DNA of 8,443 bases from positions 1-8,443 of the forward strand of contig SFMJ01000134.1 in assembly GCA_004553095.1 (NCBI GenBank), given 5' to 3'. A model generated the notes under the pieces. The model worked only from the letters and a program-made list of their open reading frames with translations, searched no databases and had not been told where the DNA came from. Positions within the stretch are counted from its first letter, which is position 1. Each line of letters opens with the position of its first letter. Position numbers and translations under genes: made by a program. This DNA is from Bacteroidales bacterium. Its GTDB lineage: Bacteria > Bacteroidota > Bacteroidia > Bacteroidales > Muribaculaceae. Positions 1 to 5,238 of this stretch are shown piece by piece.

Positions 1-10
1 CTTCCGATCT
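1..10. other. Residual Illumina adapter end
   Basis: The first ten bases, CTTCCGATCT, are identical to the 3' end of the common Illumina TruSeq/PE adapter, which finishes GCTCTTCCGATCT. An exact match placed precisely at position 1 is unlikely by chance, so this is probably untrimmed adapter at the start of a contig and not genomic sequence. Biological sequence would then begin at base 11. Confidence 0.8.
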
Positions 11-67
11 CTATGTCCACATCCGAAGATTCAGGCGATAGCCTATGAATTATTTAGGGTGGGATAA
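11..67 (+). CDS. Possible 3' end of an upstream gene (partial)
   Basis: From base 11 a frame is open for 18 codons and stops at TAA (65-67). It would encode a peptide ending HPKIQAIAYELFRVG, which is amphipathic and protein-like. No start is visible, because the sequence runs into the adapter remnant. If real, it is the C-terminus of a gene 56 bp upstream of the next one on the same strand. Eighteen open codons are weak evidence and no family is recognised. Confidence 0.3.
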   Translation, partial: LCPHPKIQAIAYELFRVG

Positions 68-123
68 CTATATCCTATCGACATTTACTTGTAACATCCG
101 TTTAACCTAAATTTTTTATCGTT

Positions 124-963
124 ATGAACAGTGATCTGACAAATGTTGCGCTTAGCGCAAATGCTCTCAACCTCAACAATGATGAGGAAATGTGTCGCCT
201 CCTCGATTCGCTTCTTGCCTCCACCGAGCCTCTCGATGATTTGCAATGCAAGCAACTCAAGATGCTGATAGTGGAGTACTCCCTCTCCAATCAGACGAAG
301 ATCGCGCGTCTCGACACGGCTATGCTCGTGATCGACTCGCTCGTCGAGATTGGCAATGAAGAGGAGGCATGTTTTATCTTCAAGTCTCCCTGCGACGTGT
401 TGCGTTATCTCTGCTTTAAGCAATCCGGCAAGTTATACCGGACTATGCCTCGTGTGCTCTTGAAGCAGGATGCCAACTTTAAGAAGCGCATCGTCGTGGC
501 GGGCGAGGCGAAGGATGCCAAGTCTCAGAAGGCAGAAGTCGAGACGATGAAGGCGCTCCTCGAGATCAAGTATGACAGCGCTCTATGTCATCGTGTCGCT
601 ATATGGATGAACTCTCTTCCTGTTTCGGCTGAAGAGGGTGCCCGGGAGATGCTGCAACATCGCTCTGTCTGGGCGCGTGTGATCCGTTCTTTGCGCCTCT
701 CGCTATATGCCAGTCGTCACTCCATGAACCATTTTGCCGATATGCTCGATATCTTCAACCACATCAATATGGTGTTGGAGTCGCTCAAGCAGTATCCCCT
801 GCACTTCGTACGCAGCCTATATGCGGCTCTGCGTGTCGACACCCAGGTGACGTTCGACGCCTTGGAGGAGGTGGCTGATCAGCTCCCTCAAGACGAGATA
901 AACTCTCTAATCAACGCCGTCCGGCGTGCCGAAGCCGGAGAAAAGTTAGGAATGCGCTCTTAG
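124..963 (+). CDS. Hypothetical, mainly helical protein of unknown function (279 aa)
   Basis: I do not recognise this family with certainty. The 279-residue product has no signal peptide or membrane segment and looks almost entirely alpha-helical and cytoplasmic. Conserved-looking blocks are LRYLCFKQSGKL (about 93-104), IKYDSALCHRVAIWMNSLP (about 148-166), RSLRLSLYASRHSMNHFADM (188-207) and PLHFVRSLYAALRV (225-238). From memory these resemble part of a longer Bacteroidales hypothetical family, so this copy may be shortened; I could not check. The ATG at 124 is preceded by an AT-rich leader with no clear Shine-Dalgarno site. The last four codons (GMRS) and the TAG stop lie inside a palindromic repeat, so repeat insertion may have supplied the present C-terminus. 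That the gene is real is supported by its length, composition and the shadow nature of the opposite-strand frames. Confidence 0.75.
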   Translation: MNSDLTNVALSANALNLNNDEEMCRLLDSLLASTEPLDDLQCKQLKMLIVEYSLSNQTKIARLDTAMLVIDSLVEIGNEEEACFIFKSPCDVLRYLCFKQSGKLYRTMPRVLLKQDANFKKRIVVAGEAKDAKSQKAEVETMKALLEIKYDSALCHRVAIWMNSLPVSAEEGAREMLQHRSVWARVIRSLRLSLYASRHSMNHFADMLDIFNHINMVLESLKQYPLHFVRSLYAALRVDTQVTFDALEEVADQLPQDEINSLINAVRRAEAGEKLGMRS

Positions 964-977
964 AGCGCGTTCCCAAC
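945..977. repeat. Palindrome centred on the stop codon (GGAAYGCGCTCT family)
   Basis: Two 16-bp arms, 945-960 and 962-977, pair at 14 of 16 positions around a single central base. The core is GGAATGCGCTCT-T-AGAGCGCGTTCC. The centre falls in the TAG stop of the upstream gene (961-963). The half-site AGAGCGCGTTCC recurs at 1172-1183 and, inverted, at 1552-1563, so these are copies of one repeat family. In RNA it could act as a terminator-like or 3'-end stabilising hairpin, but no T-run follows. Confidence 0.75.
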
Positions 978-1019
978 GTCACTAACGTCACTAACGTTCC
1001 TAACGTCACTAACGTTCAC
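975..1019. repeat. Five tandem 9-bp units (AACGTCACT type)
   Basis: Five directly adjacent 9-mers are visible: AACGTCACT (975), AACGTCACT (984), AACGTTCCT (993), AACGTCACT (1002) and AACGTTCAC (1011). Variation is confined to positions 6-9 and every unit keeps the ACGT core. The array directly abuts the palindrome at the preceding stop codon. Similar 9-mer runs occur, from memory, between genes in some Bacteroidales, but the function is unknown to me. Confidence 0.85.
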
Positions 1020-1171
1020 ATCTTGAAATCGGGCAAAAAATATCACTTTTTAGACTCGCTTTTGCTTCGTTACCAATTTTTTTAGGTAAATTTGTCGCGA
1101 GTAAACTCGCTGTATGTGGCAGGTAGTTGCAAGAATACCCTCAATACCGACATCCCACGCGGTGAGGATGA
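1020..1171. other. Non-coding stretch between two repeat blocks
   Basis: There is no supported gene here. The stretch contains a small perfect hairpin, GCGAGT-AA-ACTCGC (1097-1110), and TTACC/GGTAA half-sites flanking a T-run (1070-1089). The sequence is AT-rich to 1095 and of mixed composition afterwards. It separates the 9-bp array from the 392-bp inverted-repeat element and may itself be part of a larger repeat. Confidence 0.5.
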
Positions 1172-1206
1172 AGAGCGCGTTCCTTAAAATTTTGGGGCCG
1201 TAGGGG

Positions 1207-1299
1207 TCGTAGCCTTGAGTCGATTTTGATTACTTGCTGTAAGGAGCATACTCCTGTATGTGACTGAAAGCAAGTGATTAAAAGCGGCCAAGGATACGA
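1207..1299. repeat. Long imperfect hairpin, left unit of the inverted-repeat element
   Basis: The arm 1207-1238 (TCGTAGCCTTG at its outer end, ACTTGCT at its inner end) pairs with 1269-1299 at about 25 of 31 positions with one gap. The loop carries a second stem, AGGAG-CATA-CTCCT (1242-1255). Compensated pairing over three helical turns suggests a folded RNA or cruciform-forming DNA and not chance. Confidence 0.65.
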
Positions 1300-1427
1300 G
1301 ACTCAGGTAAATTCAAAGTTCCATAGAATTTTGGAATCATAATTACATCATTAATATTTATTAACATAAGTAATTAAAAATATTTAAAACAATAGCAAGA
1401 TTTCCAATGGGTATCAGAAGAATAAGT

Positions 1428-1435
1428 TACCTTTG
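1428..1435 (+). promoter_or_regulatory. Promoter-like -7 box reading toward the dehydrogenase gene
   Basis: TACCTTTG matches the Bacteroidetes -7 consensus TAnnTTTG. No TTTG stands at the expected -33 position; TTTC at 1401-1404 is too far away (23 nt). A transcript from here would begin near 1443, run through the hairpin at 1438-1528 and the right repeat arm, and reach the start codon at 1589. That would give a structured leader of about 145 nt. Confidence 0.4.
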
Positions 1436-1437
1436 TC

Positions 1438-1528
1438 CGGATCTTTTTGGCATATTTCGAAAGTCCCATCGGTTGCAATGCACGCATTGCGCCCTCTGTG
1501 ACTTTCAAAATCTGCTCAAAAATATCCG
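1438..1528. repeat. Long imperfect hairpin, right unit of the inverted-repeat element
   Basis: The outer arms begin CGGATCTTTTTGG (1438) and end CAAAAATATCCG (about 1528). They pair at about 24 of 29 positions, ending in a perfect GAAAGTC (1459-1465) / GACTTTC (1500-1506) stem. A separate inner stem, GCAATG-CACG-CATTGC, sits at 1475-1490. On the minus strand a 37-codon frame crosses the element (1487 down to 1374), which I do not regard as a gene. Confidence 0.65.
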
Positions 1529-1588
1529 CCCCTACGACCCCAAAATTTTAAGGAACGCGCTCTAAATAATTTTAACACTATATTTATC

Positions 1589-2344
1589 ATGAAAAAGATT
1601 GCTTTTATTACCGGCGCTTCCAGTGGCATCGGTGAGGCCTGCGCAAGACGCTTTGCCGCAGGTGGTTATGACCTGATTCTTACTGCCCGTCGCGCCGACC
1701 GCCTTGAGGCGCTCCGCACCCGCCTCGAAGCTGAGGGCACTCGCGTGAAGTGCCTCGTGTTCGATGTTCGTGATGCCGACGCTGCCACCCGCGCCGTCGA
1801 GTCGCTCGAACCGGAGTGGCAGAAGATCGACGTGCTTATCAATAATGCCGGTCTCGCTCTCGGCCTCGACCGGGAGTATGAGGGTGATCCCGAAGATTGG
1901 AACACTATGATCGATACCAACATCAAGGGCCTGCTCACCATGACACGCCTTATCGTGCCCGGCATGGTGGCTCGCGATGAGGGGCATGTCATCAATGTCG
2001 GCAGTGTGGCAGGAGATGCCGCTTACGCCAAGGGCAATGTCTATTGCGCCACCAAGGCTGCCGTCAAGGCTATCACCGACGGACTCCGCATAGATGTCGC
2101 TGAGAGTGCCGTCAGAGTCACCAACCTCAAGCCGGGTCTGGTCGAAACCGAGTTCAGCCAAGTTCGCTTCCATGGCGACACCGAGAAGGCTGAAACGGTC
2201 TACAAAGGCATAAAGCCCCTCACCGGCGACGACATCGCTGACGTAGCCTACTACGCCGCCTCCGCCCCCAAGCACGTGCAAATAGCCGAAGTCCTGATCC
2301 TCGCCACACACCAAGCCTCCGGCAGCGTCGTAGCCCGCAAATAA
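1589..2344 (+). CDS. SDR-family NADP-dependent oxidoreductase, YdfG-like
   Basis: A complete classical short-chain dehydrogenase/reductase of 251 residues, the normal length for the family. The Rossmann cofactor motif TGASSGIG is at 8-15. An arginine pair at 34-35 after beta-2 favours NADP(H). NNAG is at 85-88, and the catalytic tetrad is N111, S139, Y152 and K156 (YCATK at 152-156). The overall pattern, including the PGLVETEF segment near 182-189, resembles the YdfG group, which reduces or oxidises 3-hydroxy acids such as serine or malonic semialdehyde; the exact substrate cannot be read from sequence. The protein is cytosolic, probably a homotetramer as in relatives. ATG 1589 is the only sensible start. 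The leader is AT-rich with no clear Shine-Dalgarno site and begins 25 bp after the inverted-repeat element, whose promoter-like box may drive it. A strong hairpin follows 92 bp downstream, so the gene appears monocistronic. Confidence 0.95.
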   Translation: MKKIAFITGASSGIGEACARRFAAGGYDLILTARRADRLEALRTRLEAEGTRVKCLVFDVRDADAATRAVESLEPEWQKIDVLINNAGLALGLDREYEGDPEDWNTMIDTNIKGLLTMTRLIVPGMVARDEGHVINVGSVAGDAAYAKGNVYCATKAAVKAITDGLRIDVAESAVRVTNLKPGLVETEFSQVRFHGDTEKAETVYKGIKPLTGDDIADVAYYAASAPKHVQIAEVLILATHQASGSVVARK

Positions 2345-2436
2345 CACCACATCCGTGCCCAATTTTGATTTAAAACGGTTCGCTATATCGATGTTTTTCG
2401 CCGGGTAGGGTAGTGGTAAAAGAAATATAATAAATA

Positions 2437-2470
2437 GTGGGGTGTCGCCGGTTTGCGAGCGACACCCCAC
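2437..2470. terminator. Strong hairpin, probable terminator after the dehydrogenase gene
   Basis: A perfect 12-bp GC-rich stem, GTGGGGTGTCGC (2437-2448) with GCGACACCCCAC (2459-2470), closes a 10-nt loop. On the plus strand it is followed by the pyrimidine-rich TTCTCATTCTT. On the minus strand it is followed by TATTTATTATATTTCTTTT. It can therefore serve in both directions, stopping the dehydrogenase transcript and blocking leftward read-through from the IS. Confidence 0.7.
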
Positions 2471-2550
2471 TTCTCATTCTTAGCATCGCAACGATATGTA
2501 TAAGACTACGTTTCAAAACTATTAGTTCTTTTTTGTTATGTTGTTGGTTC

Positions 2551-2584
2551 GTAAGCATTAACAGAAGTACACCTTTAGGAGGTT
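2551..2584. repeat. IS66 terminal inverted repeat, left
   Basis: It begins GTAAGCATTAACAG and ends TTTAGGAGGTT. It matches the right end at 33 of 34 positions; base 13 is A here and T there. Confidence 0.93.
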
Positions 2585-2633
2585 CAAAAAATTACAACAT
2601 CGGCTTTAACTCATAGCGTTGGAGCCGATGTTG
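2585..2633 (-). terminator. Rho-independent terminator of the transposase operon
   Basis: An 11-bp perfect stem, CAACATCGGCT (2595-2605) with AGCCGATGTTG (2623-2633), is followed on the minus strand by TAATTTTTTG. This is a classic intrinsic terminator about 40 nt after the tnpC stop. Between stop and terminator lies another small palindrome, CAACTTTT-CT-AAAAGTTG (2651-2668). Both are inside the IS. Confidence 0.8.
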
Positions 2634-2674
2634 CATTTATGGTATTTGTTCAACTTTTCTAAAAGTTGCAGGTC

Positions 2675-4315
2675 TCACTTTGCGAGTTGTCGGACCGGTG
2701 TTGTCATGATTGCTTCGGGATGGAACTCCTTCCATCTGTGGGGCAGCAAGACAAGAAGTTCTTCTTCGGAAGCTTTCTCGAAGTAGGGCATCGAGGCTAT
2801 GACGGAGTTGAGATAGAGACGCGGATTTATGTCATGGTTGCGGCATGTCGCAAGCAGCGACTGTATGACGCACATGTTTTGAGCCGACTCATGGTTGCCA
2901 CAGAAGAGATAGTTCTTGCGTCCGAGCGTGATGGGACGGATCTCGTTCTCGGCAAGATTGTTATCGAGCAGAAGCCGTCCGTCATCGAGCACGCGCATCA
3001 TCGCCTCCCACCGCGTGTAGGCATACGTGACCGCTTTGCCGGTGAGCGAACTCTGGCTGTAGCGGATCCCTTCGGTCTCAAGCCATTCCCTCATTTTCTC
3101 CATAATTGGTCTGGACTTTTCCTGCCGTTCAGTCTTGCGGGCATCGAAGTCCATTCCGGCCTTATCGCATTCATGCTCGATGTGGTAGAGTTCCCGTATC
3201 TTGCCGAGGAACCATGACGCAGCCTTGCGGTTCTCGCCCAGCGCCCGCTCCCATTCGCGCCGTATGTGCACCATGCAGTGGACCAGGCGCACGTCGGTAC
3301 TCGACTTATAGGCGGCTGTGTAGCCCCCGAAGCCGTCGCATTGCATGTATCCCTTGAAGTGATATTGGTCGGTCCTGGACTTGACCACATCCCCGGCCCG
3401 CGATCCCTCGTCATAGAAGAAGACTACGAGCCTTTCCATCACAGCCCGACTCATCCAGAGATATTCCTTCTCAGCCTGGCCTTTCTCATTGTCTATCACA
3501 GGTACGGTGCTTTCATCTGTTTGGACGTAGCCACTGTGGAACACCTCCCTTGCCAGAAGATCGTACAGAGGCCTGAGCAGCTCCATCGTGCGTTTGTGCC
3601 AGCCGACCACAGTCGCCTCCTTGAGGCCCTTCATGCCCAGGTGCGCCATCTGCTTGATCTGACGGTAGAACGGCGTATGGTATTCGTATTTTTGCAGCTC
3701 GATTTCGGTCAGAAGGCTTGCATCAGGCACCCCCTTGTAGATGGGGAACTTTGGGAGCGGGGCGATGAGAACTCCCTTGCCACGTTCGACAGGCTCGGTC
3801 GGGTCTATAAGCCCGTATTTGGGACGCACCACCGCTATGCGGTAATATTTCCCGGGCTCGAAGCCGACAAGATAGGTGGTTTCCTCTCCCATTCTACGGT
3901 ATCTTGTCAGATCCACCCCTTCGGGCTCTATCGTCTTTGTCTCCAGTACTGGGAGGTTATCCCACGTCTCCCGGGTCCGTGCTGTACCTTGGCGGCCTTT
4001 GCGCCGGGTGTATGATATTGTCTCTTCCTTTGTCTGAGACCCTTCATCCAGTTCCGAGGCTGTGCATGACCCTTGGGCGGCATCCAGTTCCGCAATATCA
4101 AAAAGGCTTGGTTGGTTGTCGATGGAGATATGCTTCTCGCTCTTGCGCCCGAACATCTGACGCTGAAACCACGCTACCTGAGCCGACATCTTCTTCAACT
4201 CAGCAGTGAGCTCGGCTATCTGACGACCCTGCTCCTCGTTGTTGTAAAGATACAAAAAATCAATGATATACGCAACTTTTTTAGGTGATTTTTTATTTAC
4301 ATTTTTCATCCTCAT
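2675..4315 (-). CDS. tnpC: IS66-family transposase TnpC (DDE)
   Basis: The main IS66 transposase, full length at about 546 residues. Counting from the GTG at 4318, a coiled-coil-like N-terminal segment (about 25-60) ends in the family motif FGRKSEK (56-62). A linker with a charged region follows. The DDE catalytic core has D268 (YVQTDEST), D328 (YMQCDGFGGY) and E457 (NNLAENEIRP). The C-terminal IS66 domain includes GRKNYLFCGNHESA (466-479). All three acidic residues are present, so the enzyme itself looks intact. It cuts and joins element ends on DNA. The start could be GTG 4318, ATG 4315 or ATG 4309. GAAAAGG directly precedes GTG, so ATG 4315 or 4309 gives better ribosome spacing and I chose 4315. 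It starts 9 nt after the tnpB stop, consistent with translational coupling. Confidence 0.95.
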   Translation of the reverse strand: MRMKNVNKKSPKKVAYIIDFLYLYNNEEQGRQIAELTAELKKMSAQVAWFQRQMFGRKSEKHISIDNQPSLFDIAELDAAQGSCTASELDEGSQTKEETISYTRRKGRQGTARTRETWDNLPVLETKTIEPEGVDLTRYRRMGEETTYLVGFEPGKYYRIAVVRPKYGLIDPTEPVERGKGVLIAPLPKFPIYKGVPDASLLTEIELQKYEYHTPFYRQIKQMAHLGMKGLKEATVVGWHKRTMELLRPLYDLLAREVFHSGYVQTDESTVPVIDNEKGQAEKEYLWMSRAVMERLVVFFYDEGSRAGDVVKSRTDQYHFKGYMQCDGFGGYTAAYKSSTDVRLVHCMVHIRREWERALGENRKAASWFLGKIRELYHIEHECDKAGMDFDARKTERQEKSRPIMEKMREWLETEGIRYSQSSLTGKAVTYAYTRWEAMMRVLDDGRLLLDNNLAENEIRPITLGRKNYLFCGNHESAQNMCVIQSLLATCRNHDINPRLYLNSVIASMPYFEKASEEELLVLLPHRWKEFHPEAIMTTPVRQLAK

Positions 4316-4324
4316 CACCTTTTC

Positions 4325-4639
4325 TCAAACGTGGTAAGTGGTGCGTTCTGCCCGAAGCCTCCGCAGTCTGGATGCAGGATCCTCGGTGATGCCTTCTACC
4401 ATCATTACCAGATCGCGCCACTCCATAGGATAGCTGCGTGTCTGCGCGTCATACTCCGGAAGCTTGAAGCGTCCAGCCTCCAGTCGCTTGACATACATCA
4501 CCATCCCTCCGTCCTCGGCATGGAGCAGCTTCATCAGCCTGCGGCTCGCCCCTATGAAGATGAAGACATCACCATTGCGGACATCGGCACCCATATGTTC
4601 TTTCACTACACCGATAAGCGAGTTGATGCCCTTGCGCAT
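4325..4639 (-). CDS. tnpB: IS66 accessory protein TnpB, N-terminally shortened
   Basis: The 104-residue product has the IS66 Orf2 signature: MRKGINSLIGVV at the start, DVFIFI (about 24-29), LLHAEDGGMVMYVKRLEAG (about 38-56) and a basic C-terminal tail. The accessory protein is needed together with TnpA and TnpC in characterised IS66 members; its biochemical role is poorly defined. Family members normally have some 15-20 residues before the TDMRKG motif. Here, in frame, only WKSTD precedes the methionine and a TGA lies just before that, so the usual N-terminal strand is missing. The gene overlaps the altered tail of tnpA by about 70 nt, where a 4-nt overlap is usual. This points to a small deletion at the tnpA/tnpB junction. 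Confidence 0.88.
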   Translation of the reverse strand: MRKGINSLIGVVKEHMGADVRNGDVFIFIGASRRLMKLLHAEDGGMVMYVKRLEAGRFKLPEYDAQTRSYPMEWRDLVMMVEGITEDPASRLRRLRAERTTYHV

Positions 4640-4940
4640 ATCGGTCGACTTCCATCAGTACTCCCTCGCTGCCATGCCCGAAGTGAGCCCTGACTCCATT
4701 CGGGAAAGCAAGCATCACTCCGGGAAGAGATCCCGCGTCCAATGATGGCAAAGCCTTTTCAGGCTCAGCACTTTTCAGGACTATCGGAGCTATCGGCATA
4801 GACTCACGCTCCGATTTCACTTTCCTACTCCAGTAATGGTAGGTGGTGTACGCTACTCCAATTTTCTTCAGAAATGACTTAAGGCTCATGCCGCTTGAAG
4901 CATGCTCCTGTTGAAGTTCTTCAAATTCTATTCTTGTCAT
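4569..4940 (-). CDS. tnpA: IS66 accessory protein TnpA with aberrant C-terminus
   Basis: The 123-residue product has an N-terminal helix-turn-helix-like region (about 1-50; SGMSLKSFLKKIGVAYTTYHYWSRK), typical of the IS66 Orf1 DNA-binding accessory protein. A linker follows, then the conserved GVMLAFPNGVRAHFG strand region. After the segment GSEGVLMEV the frame continues into what is tnpB in another frame and ends RCSERTYGCRCPQW, a cysteine-rich tail unlike the family and composed of out-of-frame tnpB codons. I infer a deletion or frameshift that removed the native stop. The start at ATG 4940 is preferred over an upstream ATG at 4994, because it begins the recognisable domain and the longer frame would cross the -7 promoter box. 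Confidence 0.85.
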   Translation of the reverse strand: MTRIEFEELQQEHASSGMSLKSFLKKIGVAYTTYHYWSRKVKSERESMPIAPIVLKSAEPEKALPSLDAGSLPGVMLAFPNGVRAHFGHGSEGVLMEVDRYAQGHQLAYRCSERTYGCRCPQW

Positions 4941-4978
4941 AATTTTAAAGGTTGTAGTCTGTGCAACTTTACACGATG

Positions 4979-5009
4979 CAAAATTACAATACAACTACAA
5001 CCTCCTAAA
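4979..5009 (-). promoter_or_regulatory. Probable promoter of the IS66 transposase operon
   Basis: On the minus strand the -7 box TAATTTTG (4986-4979) matches TAnnTTTG. It lies 19 nt after TTTA (5009-5006), close to the -33 TTTG. The upstream half sits inside the right terminal repeat. The position, 39 bp before the tnpA start, fits the native promoter. Confidence 0.5.
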
Positions 5010-5032
5010 GGTGTACTTCAGTTAATGCTTAC
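4999..5032. repeat. IS66 terminal inverted repeat, right
   Basis: Read on the minus strand it begins GTAAGCATTAACTG and ends TTTAGGAGGTT, pairing with 2551-2584 at 33 of 34 positions. Confidence 0.93.
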
Positions 5033-5054
5033 TATTGGTCGGTTCTATTCCTGG

Positions 5055-5080
5055 CGAAGTTGCTCCCCAGCAGAGCTTCG
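5055..5080 (-). other. Leader hairpin between orphan promoter and IS66
   Basis: CGAAG (5055-5059) pairs with CTTCG (5076-5080), and inside it TGCT (5061-5064) pairs with AGCA (5069-5072) around a CCCC loop, with an asymmetric bulge. It lies within the leader that the promoter at 5101-5132 would produce. It could be an old 5' UTR structure of a gene now lost, or chance. Confidence 0.35.
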
Positions 5081-5100
5081 TTATGCTTCAAACCGCAAGG

Positions 5101-5132
5101 CAAATATAGCAAATCGTAAAATATGTACCAAA
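5101..5132 (-). promoter_or_regulatory. Consensus Bacteroidetes promoter firing into the IS66 end
   Basis: TTTG (5132-5129), a spacer of exactly 20 nt, and TATATTTG (5108-5101) on the minus strand match the -33/-7 consensus in full. The predicted start near 5095 gives a transcript that enters the right end of IS66 after about 60 nt, with no gene of its own. The original gene was presumably displaced or deleted. It now could drive the transposase operon. Confidence 0.65.
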
Positions 5133-5146
5133 TCCAAAGTGCATTA

Positions 5147-5164
5147 TTAGCACCCATTTTGACC
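5147..5164. repeat. 18-bp direct repeat, copy 1
   Basis: TTAGCACCCATTTTGACC is repeated exactly at 5250-5267, 103 bp away. This copy is intergenic; the flanking CATAGAGG partly echoes the region after copy 2. Confidence 0.8.
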
Positions 5165-5238
5165 CATAGAGGCAATGCACTCACATCAAATTAGTGCTGA
5201 AAACTTTTGAATGCATTAAAGCATTGGATAATAAACTG

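Larger units (their letters stand above)
1172..1563. repeat. 392-bp MITE-like element with 35-bp inverted ends
   Basis: The arms 1172-1206 and 1529-1563 are inverted copies matching at 34 of 35 positions. Each starts AGAGCGCGTTCCTTAAAA at its outer end. The arms enclose 322 bp without a supported gene but with two long imperfect hairpins (1207-1299 and 1438-1528), an AT-rich middle (about 1300-1425) and a TAnnTTTG box (1428-1435). Size, symmetry and lack of a transposase gene fit a non-autonomous MITE-like element or a composite of REP-like palindromes. I see no convincing target duplication: the flanks are GATGA on the left and AAATA on the right. The arm half-site also occurs at the stop of the gene at 124-963. 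Confidence 0.75.
2551..5032 (-). mobile_element. IS66-family insertion sequence (2482 bp)
   Basis: The element has near-perfect 34-bp terminal inverted repeats starting GTAAGC, typical of IS66 ends, and the family's gene order tnpA-tnpB-tnpC on the minus strand. Its length of about 2.5 kb is normal. IS66 elements usually create an 8-bp target duplication. Here the flanks are GTTGGTTC (2543-2550) and TATTGGTC (5033-5040), which do not match. This suggests an IS-mediated deletion, recombination between two copies, or a false assembly join at a repeated element. A possible tnpA/tnpB deletion makes autonomous mobility doubtful. Confidence 0.93.

Noticed and set aside
975..1019. CRISPR array
   Set aside because: The units are 9 bp and directly adjacent with no spacers, and no cas gene is present.
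1097..1110. GCGAGT-AA-ACTCGC hairpin as a terminator
   Set aside because: The stem is only 6 bp, the loop is 2 nt, and no T-run follows.
1374..1487. 37-codon minus-strand frame (start MRALQPMGLSKY) crossing the right hairpin
   Set aside because: Too short, and its sequence is dictated by the palindrome. The reading frame is open further upstream, but nothing supports translation. It would merit a look only if conserved in other copies of the element.
1562..2470. 302-codon minus-strand frame opposite the dehydrogenase gene
   Set aside because: It is an antisense shadow of a gene with full SDR motifs. Its product has no recognisable domain, and it ends inside the repeat arm and begins inside a hairpin.
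2370..2558. 62-codon minus-strand frame just outside the IS
   Set aside because: It starts inside the IS terminal repeat and runs through the 12-bp-stem terminator, so it is unlikely to be a gene.
3266..4015. 249-codon plus-strand frame opposite tnpC
   Set aside because: Shadow of the transposase; GC-rich codon structure leaves the opposite frame open. The same applies to 2666-3217 and 3904-4209.
2543..5045. GTTGGTTC (2543-2550) versus GTCGGTTC (5038-5045) as a target duplication
   Set aside because: They match at 7 of 8 bases, but the right copy lies five bases beyond the terminal repeat while the left one abuts it, so it cannot be a standard duplication.
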